Positions 25,518-33,836 of a stretch of 64,000 bases of DNA are shown here, in pieces. Both the position numbers and the translations under genes were made by a program. The DNA comes from Inquilinus limosus DSM 16000 (GTDB lineage Bacteria > Pseudomonadota > Alphaproteobacteria > DSM-16000 > Inquilinaceae), in assembly GCF_000423185.1 (NCBI RefSeq), contig NZ_AUHM01000014.1, positions 124,001-188,000 on the forward strand. Direction: 5' to 3'. Within the stretch, counting starts at the first letter, position 1; each line of letters opens with the position of its first letter. The notes under the pieces are model-generated. The model saw nothing but the letters and a program-made list of their open reading frames with translations. It was not told where the DNA came from and searched no databases.

Positions 25518-26162
25518 TTACATCGCGCCCTGCAGGTGCGGCCACACCTCCAACGCGCCGCGCCAGATCATGTCGATCGACACGTAGAGGATCACGGCCA
25601 GGCCGACATAGGCGATCCAGCGGTGGCGGTTCAGCAGCTTGGCGATGAAGGAGGCGGCGAAGCCCATCAGCGCGATCGACAGCGCCAGGCCGAAGATCAG
25701 GATCACCGGGTGCTCGCGCGCAGCACCGGCCACGGCCAGCACGTTGTCGAGCGACATCGACACGTCGGCGATCACGATCTGCCAGGCGGCCTGGGCGAAG
25801 GTCTTGCGCGGCGCGCCGTTGCCGTTCACCTCGTGACCTTCCAGCGCCTCCTCGGCCTGGTGCTCCTCCTTGGCGGTATGGCGCAGCTCGCGCCACATCT
25901 TCCAGCACACCCACAGCAGCAGCACGCCGCCGGCCAGCAACAGGCCGACGATGGCCAGCAGCTGCGTCGTGATCAGGGCGAAGCCGATGCGCAGCAGCGT
26001 GGCGGCGCCGATGCCGATCAGGATCGCCTTGCCGCGCTGTTCCTTGGGCAGCCCGGCCGCGGCCAGGCCGATGACGATGGCGTTGTCGCCGGCCAGAACC
26101 AGGTCGATCATGATGACCTGGGCCAGGGCCGCCAGCGCTTCGCCTGTCAGCAGATGTTCCAT
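25518..26162 (-). CDS. TerC-family integral membrane protein
   Basis: 214 residues with about seven membrane helices. The TerC signature acidic motifs are present: IMIDLVLAGDNAIVIGLAAAGL in the first helix and IVIADVSMSLDNVLAVAGAA in the middle, each with conserved Asp/Asn that likely bind a metal ion. A hydrophilic loop (RHTAKEEHQAEEALEGHEVNG) links the halves. Family members export Mn2+ or are tied to tellurite/metal stress. The start is ATG 26162. The 237-bp leader up to the divergent AraC gene was checked for a yybP-ykoY Mn riboswitch and none was recognised. Confidence 0.88.
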   Translation of the reverse strand: MEHLLTGEALAALAQVIMIDLVLAGDNAIVIGLAAAGLPKEQRGKAILIGIGAATLLRIGFALITTQLLAIVGLLLAGGVLLLWVCWKMWRELRHTAKEEHQAEEALEGHEVNGNGAPRKTFAQAAWQIVIADVSMSLDNVLAVAGAAREHPVILIFGLALSIALMGFAASFIAKLLNRHRWIAYVGLAVILYVSIDMIWRGALEVWPHLQGAM

Positions 26163-26399
26163 GCGAAAACCGTCCTCTTCGTCGCGAGGAGCGGCCTGCA
26201 TGCCATCCCGGGGGAGCGTGTCAGGGTCGGCAGGCGGGCCACTCGATGGAGTCTCCAGTCCGACATCGCAGATCCCGGAGGATCTGCCAGAGGGGCCCGG
26301 CCTGGTCGCCGCCCATATAGCGGGGAGGCCTCGCCGGCTCAAGCGCCGGGTCGTAGACTGCGGCGCGGACGCCGCAGGTCGGCCCGGAGGTGTGGCGAA

Positions 26400-27260
26400 A
26401 TGGATACACATGAACCGGTGATCCGGTCCGGCGCGATCGTGCCGGAGAAGGCCGGGCAATGGTCCGGCTTCGCCGCCGGGCTGTTCGCCGCCACCGGCCA
26501 TGCGGTCGAGGCCGTGCCCTCGGCCGACCTGCGGCTCAGCCTGCATGTCGGGCCGCCGGTCATGGCCCATTGCCGGGCCGAGGGGCTGGTGCAGGACCGG
26601 CTGCAGCGCGAGGGCGACATCGACCTGCTGCCGGCCGGCGCGTCGGGCGCCTGGGAGGATGAGGGGCCGGCCCGCTTCCTGCTGCTGCGCCTGGCCCCAG
26701 CACTGATGCGCAGCGCGGCGGAGGGGCTGGGGCTGGCCTCCGGCCGGCTGGAGATCGCGCCGCGGCTGCAGCTGCGCGACCCACGGATCGAGCATCTCGG
26801 CTGGGCCCTGAAGGCCGAGCTGGAGGCGGGGGCGGAATCGGATCCGCTCTATGCCGACAGCATCGGCCTGGCGCTGGCGGCCCATCTGCTGCGGCGCTAC
26901 GCGGCGCCGGTGCCGGCGGCCGCGGCGGGCCAGGCGCTGTCGCGGCGGCAGCTGGCCCGGGTGCTGGAGCTGATCGAGTCGCGGCTGGACCAGCGCCTGG
27001 CCCTGGCCGAGCTGGCGGCCGCCGCCGGGCTCAGCCCGTCGCATTTCAAGCCGCTGTTCAAGGCCTCGACCGGGCTGGCGCCGCACCAGTTCGTGATCCG
27101 CCGCCGGGTCGAGCGGGCACGGGCGCTGCTGCTGGACGGAAGCCTGCCGATGGCCCAGGTGGCGCTCGACGCCGGCTTCGCGCATCAGAGCCACATGGCC
27201 CGGGCGATGCGCCGGGTCCTCGGCATCACCCCCGGCGCGCTGCGGCGCGAGCGGGGCTGA
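26400..27260 (+). CDS. AraC-family transcriptional regulator
   Basis: 286 residues from ATG 26400 (GGAGG at 26385-26389). The C-terminal ~100 residues are the AraC/XylS double helix-turn-helix: LALAELAAAAGLSPSHFKPLFKASTG and the second helix pair in LPMAQVALDAGFAHQSHMARAMRRVLG. The N-terminal half is a variable effector domain without a recognisable motif. It lies 114 bp upstream of a co-directional NmrA-like oxidoreductase gene, its likely target, a pairing often seen for AraC regulators of oxidoreductases. Confidence 0.88.
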   Translation: MDTHEPVIRSGAIVPEKAGQWSGFAAGLFAATGHAVEAVPSADLRLSLHVGPPVMAHCRAEGLVQDRLQREGDIDLLPAGASGAWEDEGPARFLLLRLAPALMRSAAEGLGLASGRLEIAPRLQLRDPRIEHLGWALKAELEAGAESDPLYADSIGLALAAHLLRRYAAPVPAAAAGQALSRRQLARVLELIESRLDQRLALAELAAAAGLSPSHFKPLFKASTGLAPHQFVIRRRVERARALLLDGSLPMAQVALDAGFAHQSHMARAMRRVLGITPGALRRERG

Positions 27261-27374
27261 ACGCCGCCGTCCGAACCTGCTCCCGCCCGTCCGTTCCGGC
27301 GCGACCCGCCGGGCGCCGGCACGGCAGGCTCCTCCCGTCTTGGCTCCGATCCGGGGCGCAGCGGGAGAGAGATC

Positions 27375-28262
27375 ATGTTCGCCATCATCGGGGCCACGGG
27401 CCGGGTCGGCGGGGCCGCGGCGCGGGAGCTGCGGCGGCGGGGCAGGGCGGTGCGGGCCGTGGTCCGCGACCCCGGCCGGGCCGGCGCGCTGGCCGAGGCC
27501 GGCTGTGAGGTCGCCGTCGCCGACATCGCCGACGCGCCGGCGCTGACGGCGGCGCTGCGCGGCGCCGAGGGCGTGCTGGCGATCGTGCCGCTGCCCCCGT
27601 CGCGCGGCGACGCCGCGGCCGAGGTCCGCGGCCTGGTCGGCAGCCTGGCCCGGTCGCTGGAGGCGGCGCGGCCGCCGCGCACCGTCGCGATCTCCGACTA
27701 CGGCGCCCAGCATGCGGCCGGCACCGGCATCACGCTGCTGTTCCACCACCTGGAGCAGCGGCTCGGCGGCCTGCCGGGCATCGCCTTCCTGCGCTCGGCC
27801 GAGCATATGGAGAACTGGGCCCGGTCGCTGCGCGCCGTCATGGCCACCGGCGTCCTGGCCAGCCTGCACCACCCGCTGGACAAGCGCTTCCCCACCGTCT
27901 CCGCCCCCGATGTCGGGCTGATCGCGGCCGATCTCCTGGACGCGGCCGAGGCGCCGCCGCGCATCCTCCATGCCGAAGGCCCGCAGCGCTACACCGCGCT
28001 GGACGTGGCCGCGGCGCTGGCTGCGCCGCTCGGCCGGCCGGTCCAGGCGGTGGCCCTGCCGCGCGGCCAGTGGGACCAGGCGCTGTCGGCCGGCGGGCTG
28101 GGCGAGGGCTATGTCCGGCTGATCACCGACCTCTACGACGCCCACAATGCCGGGCGGATCGAGGCCGAGGGCGGCGAGGTCCGCCGGGGCGCCACGCCCC
28201 TGGCCGAGGTGCTGGCGGCCCTGGTGCGCCAGGCGGCCGGTGCAACTCAGCAAGCGTCGTGA
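27375..28262 (+). CDS. NmrA-like NAD(P)-binding protein
   Basis: 295 residues of the atypical short-chain dehydrogenase (NmrA/YtfG) class. It opens with the dinucleotide motif IIGATGRVGGAAARELRRRG, followed by VRDPGRAGALAEAGCEVAVADIAD, a typical NADP-binding second strand and quinone-reductase-like layout. No Tyr-x-x-x-Lys active site of classical SDRs is evident. Family members include quinone reductases and redox-sensing regulators; the substrate here is unknown. GGGAGAGAG precedes the ATG. Convergent with the AlkD-like gene, 9 bp apart. Confidence 0.82.
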   Translation: MFAIIGATGRVGGAAARELRRRGRAVRAVVRDPGRAGALAEAGCEVAVADIADAPALTAALRGAEGVLAIVPLPPSRGDAAAEVRGLVGSLARSLEAARPPRTVAISDYGAQHAAGTGITLLFHHLEQRLGGLPGIAFLRSAEHMENWARSLRAVMATGVLASLHHPLDKRFPTVSAPDVGLIAADLLDAAEAPPRILHAEGPQRYTALDVAAALAAPLGRPVQAVALPRGQWDQALSAGGLGEGYVRLITDLYDAHNAGRIEAEGGEVRRGATPLAEVLAALVRQAAGATQQAS

Positions 28263-28271
28263 GTCTGCGCC

Positions 28272-28937
28272 CTAAGCCGACGTCTCCTGGCGGCGCACCA
28301 TCTCGGCGATCCAGACGGGAGCATAGGGCGGCGTGCAGCCCGGCGACGCCGGATAGTCGATGAGGACCTGGAGCTTTTCGCCGATGCCGATGGCGCGGGC
28401 GCGGTGCGTGGGGTGACGGATGCCGATTTCGGCAAGGCAGTGGTTCATCGACCACTGCTTGGGTGCGGGCGCATCCCTCATCTCCCTCTCGATCTGGTCC
28501 GGCAGGCCGTCCAGGTCCAGCCCGGCCGCATCCTTGACCACGCGATCGGTCGTCAGGCTCCAGCCGGCCCGTCCGACCAGATCCGTATCGTCCTTCCAGC
28601 GCAGACGCAGCTCTTCGGCGTGCCTCCCGGGCTTGACGATGTTGGTGACGAACCAGTCCAGGAGCTTCGGCGCGCGAATGTCGCGGATCATCGCGTCGAG
28701 CTCGTCGGCGGAGAAGGCTTCCGGCTTGGCGATCAGGGTCGCCAGCAGCCGTGCGGCCGTGTCGCCGGTGGCCCAGAGCTCTCTCGCCAGCTCATGCCGG
28801 GCTTTCAGGCGCTTGGCGACCGCGCGCAGAGCAGACAGATTGACGCCGTGATCGTCGCCGCGTTCTGCATTGGCTGCCCGGAGCTTCGGGTCTTCCAGCG
28901 CGGCCAGTTCGGCCATGACGTCGGTCGCCGCGGACAT
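28272..28937 (-). CDS. DNA alkylation repair protein, AlkD-like HEAT-repeat family
   Basis: 221 residues, largely helical, resembling the DNA alkylation repair (AlkD/AlkC, COG4912) family that removes N3- and N7-alkylpurines using a HEAT-like solenoid. Visible segments: HGVNLSALRAVAKRLKARHELARELWATGD, RDIRAPKLLDWFVTNIV, GRAGWSLTTDRVVKD, and a C-terminal WSMNHCLAEIGIRHPTHRARAIGIGEKL. Start ATG 28937 has GGAGG 5 nt upstream; 28949 is an alternative. Followed in the same direction after the GFA gene, 25 bp apart. Substrate scope cannot be read from the sequence. Confidence 0.82.
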   Translation of the reverse strand: MSAATDVMAELAALEDPKLRAANAERGDDHGVNLSALRAVAKRLKARHELARELWATGDTAARLLATLIAKPEAFSADELDAMIRDIRAPKLLDWFVTNIVKPGRHAEELRLRWKDDTDLVGRAGWSLTTDRVVKDAAGLDLDGLPDQIEREMRDAPAPKQWSMNHCLAEIGIRHPTHRARAIGIGEKLQVLIDYPASPGCTPPYAPVWIAEMVRRQETSA

Positions 28938-28962
28938 GCAGTCCTCCATCTGAGTGCAAAGG

Positions 28963-29373
28963 CTAGCCCGGGAACTCCTCATATTGCGGCAGGTCGTCGG
29001 TAATGGTGTACCAGGGCGCCTTGGAGCCGACGAAGATGTGCTCGGTCGGCCGGATGGTCGGGTCGTCGACCAGCGTGCCCATGGCGACATGGACATAGGC
29101 GCCGTCGCGGACGACCGAGAACAGCAGCGACCCGCAGACCCGGCAATGCGTATTGTTGAGATCCTCCTCGCCATAGATCATCAGCGCGTCATGGCCTTGC
29201 GTCACCGCCAGCTTGGCGCGCTCGATCCCGGCGAAGGGCTTGAACGCCGACCCCGTCGTCCGCCGGCAGTTCGAGCAGTGGCAGTTGGCGGCATAGAGGA
29301 ACTGGTCCGCCACCTCGTAGTGGACGGCGCCGCAATAGCATCGGCCGGTCAGCATGCGCGCGCTCTCGGTCAT
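28963..29373 (-). CDS. GFA (glutathione-dependent formaldehyde-activating)-family zinc protein
   Basis: 136 residues of the Mss4-like GFA fold. Zinc ligands visible: CYC at residues 12-14, CHCSNC at 31-36 and HCRVCGS later, the full family pattern. The family is named for S-hydroxymethylglutathione synthase, but most members without adjacent formaldehyde genes have unknown roles, and no such genes are nearby here. Start ATG 29373. It ends 25 bp before the AlkD-like gene, so a two-gene operon is plausible. Confidence 0.86.
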   Translation of the reverse strand: MTESARMLTGRCYCGAVHYEVADQFLYAANCHCSNCRRTTGSAFKPFAGIERAKLAVTQGHDALMIYGEEDLNNTHCRVCGSLLFSVVRDGAYVHVAMGTLVDDPTIRPTEHIFVGSKAPWYTITDDLPQYEEFPG

Positions 29374-29477
29374 GGGTTCCCTCCGACATTGTTTCGGCCA
29401 GCGTATCGCTCCGCGCTGCGCCTTGACAGCCCGGTGCCGGCGGCGCTCTGTTCCCGCAGATTTCAAGGGAGACGTCC

Positions 29478-30488
29478 ATGCCCGACCATCGTCGAGACGG
29501 CACCGGTGAGGCCGTGGCCCGCATCATGCCGGCCGCCAACACCCACCGCAACCCGGGCATGGCGCTGGAGCTGGACTGGGTCGAGGCCGCGCGGGTCAAT
29601 CTCAGCGCCGCCGAGCGCCGGGCCGCGACCCTGACCACCCGGCGCACGGTGAAGAAGGAATACCAGGCCGCCTGGCTGGTGAAGGCGATCACCTGCATGG
29701 ACCTGACCACGCTCGCCGGCGACGACACGCCGGGCCGGGTGCAGCGCCTCTGCGCCAAGGCCCGCCACCCGCTGCGCGACGACCTGGTCGAGGCGCTGGG
29801 CCTCACCGACCGGCCGCCGACCGTCGGCGCCGTCTGCGTCTACCCGACCATGGTCGGCGCCGCGGTGAAGGCGCTGGCCGGCAGCGGCATCCCGGTCGCC
29901 TCGGTCGCCACCGGCTTCCCGGCGGGGCTGACGCCGCTGCCGCAGCGCCTGGCCGAGATCCGCTATGCGGTGGAGGAGGGAGCGGCCGAGATCGACATCG
30001 TCATCCACCGCGCCCAGGTGCTGAACCGCGAATGGTCCGCCCTCTATGACGAGGTCCGGGCGATGCGCGAAGCCTGCGGCGACGCGCATCTGAAGACCAT
30101 CCTGGCCACCGGCGACCTCAGGACCCTGCGCAATGTCGAGGCCGCCAGCCTGGTCTGCATGATGGCCGGCGCCGACTTCATCAAGACCTCGACCGGCAAG
30201 GAGGATGTCAACGCCACCCTGCCGGTCAGCCTGGTGATGGTCCGCGCCATCCGCGACTACCAGGCCCGCACCGGCGAGCGGGTCGGCTTCAAGCCGGCCG
30301 GGGGGCTGCGCACCGCCAAGGACGCGATCGCCTGGCTGATCCTGATGAAGGAGGAGCTGGGCCGGCCTTGGCTGGAGCCGGAGCTGTTCCGCATCGGCGC
30401 CTCCTCGCTGCTCGCCGATGTCGAGCGCCAGATCGAGCATTTCGTCACCGGCCGCTATTCGGCCGGCTTCCGCCACGCCGCCGCCTGA
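29478..30488 (+). CDS. deoC: deoxyribose-phosphate aldolase (long form)
   Basis: Cleaves 2-deoxyribose-5-phosphate to acetaldehyde and glyceraldehyde-3-phosphate. 336 residues, the longer DERA class. The Schiff-base lysine is in DFIKTSTGK and the second conserved lysine in GFKPAGGLRT; CVYPTMV and TGFPAGLTPLPQRLAEI are also typical. It starts after AAGGGAGACG and is followed 11 bp later by an aldehyde dehydrogenase gene, which suggests that the acetaldehyde released is oxidised by the neighbour. Confidence 0.94.
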   Translation: MPDHRRDGTGEAVARIMPAANTHRNPGMALELDWVEAARVNLSAAERRAATLTTRRTVKKEYQAAWLVKAITCMDLTTLAGDDTPGRVQRLCAKARHPLRDDLVEALGLTDRPPTVGAVCVYPTMVGAAVKALAGSGIPVASVATGFPAGLTPLPQRLAEIRYAVEEGAAEIDIVIHRAQVLNREWSALYDEVRAMREACGDAHLKTILATGDLRTLRNVEAASLVCMMAGADFIKTSTGKEDVNATLPVSLVMVRAIRDYQARTGERVGFKPAGGLRTAKDAIAWLILMKEELGRPWLEPELFRIGASSLLADVERQIEHFVTGRYSAGFRHAAA

Positions 30489-30499
30489 GGAGCCCGACC

Positions 30500-32893
30500 A
30501 TGCCCCGGATCGCGGAGATTCTCGACACCATGGAGTACGGCCCGGCGCCCGAGGACAGCGGCATCGCCCGCGACTGGCTGGCGCGGCACGAGGCGGGCTT
30601 CGGCCATTTCATCGACGGAAAGTTCGTCGCCCCGGCCGAGGGCGGCCGCTTCGAGGTGCTGAACCCGGCCACCGGCAAGCCGCTGGCGCAGGTGGCGCAG
30701 GGCACCGCGAAGGATATCGACGCCGCGGTCAAGGCCGCGCGCCGGGCGCAGAAGGGCTGGGCGGCGCTGCCGGGCCATGAGCGCGCCCGCCACCTCTACG
30801 CCCTGGCCCGCCACGTCCAGCGCCGCGAGCGGCTGCTCTCCGTGGTCGAGACCATGGACAACGGCAAGCCGATCCGCGAGAGCCGCGACATCGACATCCC
30901 GCTGGTCGCCCGGCACTTCTACCACCACGCCGGCTGGGCCTCTCTGGTCGAGACCGAGTTCCCCGGCTATCGCCCGGTCGGGGTCTGCGGCCAGATCATC
31001 CCGTGGAACTTCCCGCTGCTGATGCTGGCCTGGAAGGTGGCGCCGGCGCTGGCGGCCGGGAATACGGTGGTGCTGAAGCCGGCCGAGTTCACGCCGCTGA
31101 CCGCGCTGCTCTTCGCCGAGATCGCGCAGGAGGCCGGGCTGCCGCCGGGGGTCCTGAACATCGTCACCGGCGACGGCGCCACCGGCGCCCTGATCGTCGA
31201 GCATGCCGATGTCGACAAGATCGCCTTCACCGGCTCGACCGAGGTCGGGCGGAAGATCCGCGAGGCGACCGCCGGCAGCGGCAAGAAGCTGTCGCTGGAG
31301 CTGGGCGGCAAGTCGCCCTTCATCGTCTTCGACGACGCCGACCTCGACGCCGCGGTCGAGGGCGTGGTGGATTCGATCTGGTTCAACCAGGGCCAGGTCT
31401 GCTGCGCCGGCTCGCGCCTGCTGGTGCAGGAGAGCGTGGCCGACCGGATGTACGACAAGCTGAAGCGCCGGATGGCGACGCTCCGGGTCGGCGACCCGCT
31501 CGACAAGTCGACCGACATGGGCCCGATCGTGGCCCAGGTGCAGCTCGACCGGATCAGGCATTACGTCGAACTGGGCAAGAAGGAGGGTGCCGCCTGCTGG
31601 CAGGATTCGGCGACGCTGCCCAAGGGCGGCCTCTACTTCCCGCCGACCTTGTTCACGGAGGCCGAGCCGGCCTCGACCATCGCGCAGGAGGAGATCTTCG
31701 GCCCGGTGCTGTCGGCTTCGACCTTCCGCACCCCGGACGAGGCGGTGGCCCTGGCCAACAACTCCCGCTACGGCCTCGCCGCCTCGGTGTGGTCGGAGAC
31801 AGTGAACCAGGCGCTGCACGTCGCGGCGCGGCTGAAGGCCGGCGTGGTCTGGATCAACTGCGCCAACAGCTTCGACGCCGCGGTCGGCTTCGGCGGCTAT
31901 CGCGAGAGCGGCTTCGGCCGCGAGGGCGGCCGCGAAGGCATGTTCGAATACCTCGTGCCGGGCTGGGAGAAGGACGCGCCGGCGCTGAAGCCCGTGGCCG
32001 CGGCGCCGCTGGCGGCGGTGCCGCTGGGCGGTGACCACGACCTGCCCTCGATCGACCGCACCGCCAAGCTCTATGTCGGCGGCAAGCAGGCCCGGCCGGA
32101 TGGCGGCTACAGCTACACCGTCACCGATCCGAAGGGGCGGGCGCTGGGCCAGGTGGGCCTCGGCAACCGCAAGGACATCCGCAACGCGGTCGAGGCCGCG
32201 CACAAGGCCTCTGGCTGGGGCGCCCTGGCCGGGCACAACCGCGCCCAGGTGCTGTATTACCTGGCCGAGAACCTGGCCGCCCGGTCCGAGGAGTTCGCCC
32301 GCCGGATCGCCGCCATGACCGGCGCCTCGGCCAAGGCCGCGGCGGCCGAGGTCGAAGCCGCGGTGCGGCGGATCTTCTTCTACGCCGGCTTCGCCGACAA
32401 GTACGACGGCCAGGTGCACGATGCCCGCGCCCGCCAGGTGACGCTGGCGATGAACGAGCCCTGGGGCGTGATGGGCATCCTCTGCCCGGACGAGGCGCCG
32501 CTGCTCGGCTTCGTCTCGCTGGTGGTGCCGGCGATCGCCATGGGCAACCGCGTGGTCGCGGTGCCGTCGCCGCGCCACCCGCTGGCGGCGACCGATCTCT
32601 ACCAGGTGCTCGACACCTCCGACGTGCCGGGCGGCGTGGTCAACATCGTCACCGGCGAGCGCGATGTTCTGGCCAAGACCCTGGCCGAGCACGACGACGT
32701 CGCCGCCCTCTGGTATGTCGGCCCGGCCGAAGGCGGGGCGGCGGTGGAGAAGGCCAGCGCCGGCAATCTCAAGGCCACCTGGACCAACCAGGGCCGCCGC
32801 CGCGACTGGCTGTCCGACACCGAAGGGCAGGGGCGGGAATACCTGCGCCGCGCCACCCAGGTGAAGAACATCTGGCTGCCTTACGGGGAATGA
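30500..32893 (+). CDS. two-domain aldehyde dehydrogenase, ALDH16-like
   Basis: 797 residues: a full ALDH domain (about 1-500) fused to a second, degenerate ALDH domain. Domain 1 has the NAD fold IPWNFPLLMLAWKVAPALAAGN, FTGSTEVGRKI, the general-base Glu in SLELGGKSPF and the catalytic Cys in FNQGQVCCAGSR. Domain 2 keeps NEPWGVMGILCPDEAPLL and GGVVNIVTGERDVL but lacks a Glu/Cys pair. This layout matches ALDH16, in which the second domain is non-catalytic; here domain 1 looks active. Coupled to deoC, so acetaldehyde is a reasonable substrate by inference. Confidence 0.87.
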   Translation: MPRIAEILDTMEYGPAPEDSGIARDWLARHEAGFGHFIDGKFVAPAEGGRFEVLNPATGKPLAQVAQGTAKDIDAAVKAARRAQKGWAALPGHERARHLYALARHVQRRERLLSVVETMDNGKPIRESRDIDIPLVARHFYHHAGWASLVETEFPGYRPVGVCGQIIPWNFPLLMLAWKVAPALAAGNTVVLKPAEFTPLTALLFAEIAQEAGLPPGVLNIVTGDGATGALIVEHADVDKIAFTGSTEVGRKIREATAGSGKKLSLELGGKSPFIVFDDADLDAAVEGVVDSIWFNQGQVCCAGSRLLVQESVADRMYDKLKRRMATLRVGDPLDKSTDMGPIVAQVQLDRIRHYVELGKKEGAACWQDSATLPKGGLYFPPTLFTEAEPASTIAQEEIFGPVLSASTFRTPDEAVALANNSRYGLAASVWSETVNQALHVAARLKAGVVWINCANSFDAAVGFGGYRESGFGREGGREGMFEYLVPGWEKDAPALKPVAAAPLAAVPLGGDHDLPSIDRTAKLYVGGKQARPDGGYSYTVTDPKGRALGQVGLGNRKDIRNAVEAAHKASGWGALAGHNRAQVLYYLAENLAARSEEFARRIAAMTGASAKAAAAEVEAAVRRIFFYAGFADKYDGQVHDARARQVTLAMNEPWGVMGILCPDEAPLLGFVSLVVPAIAMGNRVVAVPSPRHPLAATDLYQVLDTSDVPGGVVNIVTGERDVLAKTLAEHDDVAALWYVGPAEGGAAVEKASAGNLKATWTNQGRRRDWLSDTEGQGREYLRRATQVKNIWLPYGE

Positions 32894-32943
32894 GGCGGCG
32901 TCCGCTCGTGCGGGGCAGGATGTCAGCGGCCTGAAACATCAAC

Positions 32944-33035
32944 CCGTCATGGCGAGCCCCGAAGGGGCGTGGCCATCCAGGGCCGCTCGCACCGGCTCTT
33001 GGATGGCCACGGCGCTGCGCGCCTCGCCATGACGG
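32944..33035. repeat. REP-like long inverted repeat (copy 2)
   Basis: Begins CCGTCATGGCGAGC and ends GCCTCGCCATGACGG; the inner arms GTGGCCATCCA (around 32969-32979) and TGGATGGCCAC (33000-33010) also pair. Overall design matches the repeat at 831-920, with ATGG in place of ATTG. It lies in the 208-bp gap between the aldehyde dehydrogenase and PPTase genes, where it can form a long hairpin in either transcript. Confidence 0.83.
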
Positions 33036-33101
33036 AGAAGAACCGAAGAGCCGATCCCAAAGGCCACTGGTATAACAGCGAGGGGTGCGCAAGGAGGGGC
33101 G

Positions 33102-33830
33102 ATGTCCGACATCTGGGCGATGCCGTCGGGCTTTCCCGACCTCCTGCCGGGTGAGGTCCATGTCTGGCGCGTTCGGACCGAGCGTGACCCGCAGGCTGGG
33201 CTCGTCCTGCTGTCGGCGGAGGAGCGGGCGCGCGCCGACCGGTTCCGGACCGACCTGCTGCGGGCCCGCTACGTCGCCGCCCATGCGGCGCTGCGGCTGC
33301 TGCTCGGCCGCGCCCTCGGCAGGCCGGCGCAGACGCTGCGCTTCGGCCAGAACGCCTGGGGCAAGCCCGAGCTGGCGGAGGGCGACCTGCGCTTCAATCT
33401 CTCGCACAGCGGCCCCTGGGCCGTGGTGGCGCTGGCCCGCGGCATCGAGGTCGGCGTCGATGTCGAGGCCGTGTCGCAGCCGCCGCCGCTCGAGGTCGCC
33501 GGCATCGCCTACTCGGCGGCGGAGCGGGCGGCCCTCGCCGGCCTGGCCGGCGAGGCGCTGACCGCGGCCTTCTACGCGATCTGGACCCGCAAGGAAGCGC
33601 TGTCCAAGGGCATCGGCCGCGGCTTCTCCTTCGACTTCACCGGCTTCACCGTCAGCGCCGACCCGGCCGAGCGGACCAGCCGTCCTGTGCTGCCGCCGGA
33701 CCTCGCCGGCGCCGACTGGCATCTGCACGACCTGCCGCCGCTCGAGGGTGCGGCGGCGGCCGTCGCCGTCCCGACCGATGGAATCGGCATCGCCGCCTGG
33801 CGGTTCGAGCCGGGGCTGTGGGGGCTGTAG
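33102..33830 (+). CDS. 4'-phosphopantetheinyl transferase (Sfp type)
   Basis: Transfers phosphopantetheine from CoA to carrier proteins. 242 residues with the Sfp-family motifs: WGKPEL, FNLSHSG, the Mg-binding GVDVEAV and WTRKEALSKGIGRG. Length is typical of the monomeric Sfp/EntD type used for polyketide, non-ribosomal peptide or lysine-pathway carriers. No such synthases are in this window, so its client is elsewhere. Start ATG 33102 follows GGAGGGG at 33092-33098. Convergent with the LysR gene at 33837. Confidence 0.92.
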   Translation: MSDIWAMPSGFPDLLPGEVHVWRVRTERDPQAGLVLLSAEERARADRFRTDLLRARYVAAHAALRLLLGRALGRPAQTLRFGQNAWGKPELAEGDLRFNLSHSGPWAVVALARGIEVGVDVEAVSQPPPLEVAGIAYSAAERAALAGLAGEALTAAFYAIWTRKEALSKGIGRGFSFDFTGFTVSADPAERTSRPVLPPDLAGADWHLHDLPPLEGAAAAVAVPTDGIGIAAWRFEPGLWGL

Positions 33831-33836
33831 CCGACG

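Noticed and set aside
26163-26399. Possible yybP-ykoY Mn riboswitch upstream of terC
   Set aside because: Read on the minus strand, the leader shows no GGGGAGUA-type core or matching stems, so the call is not supported.
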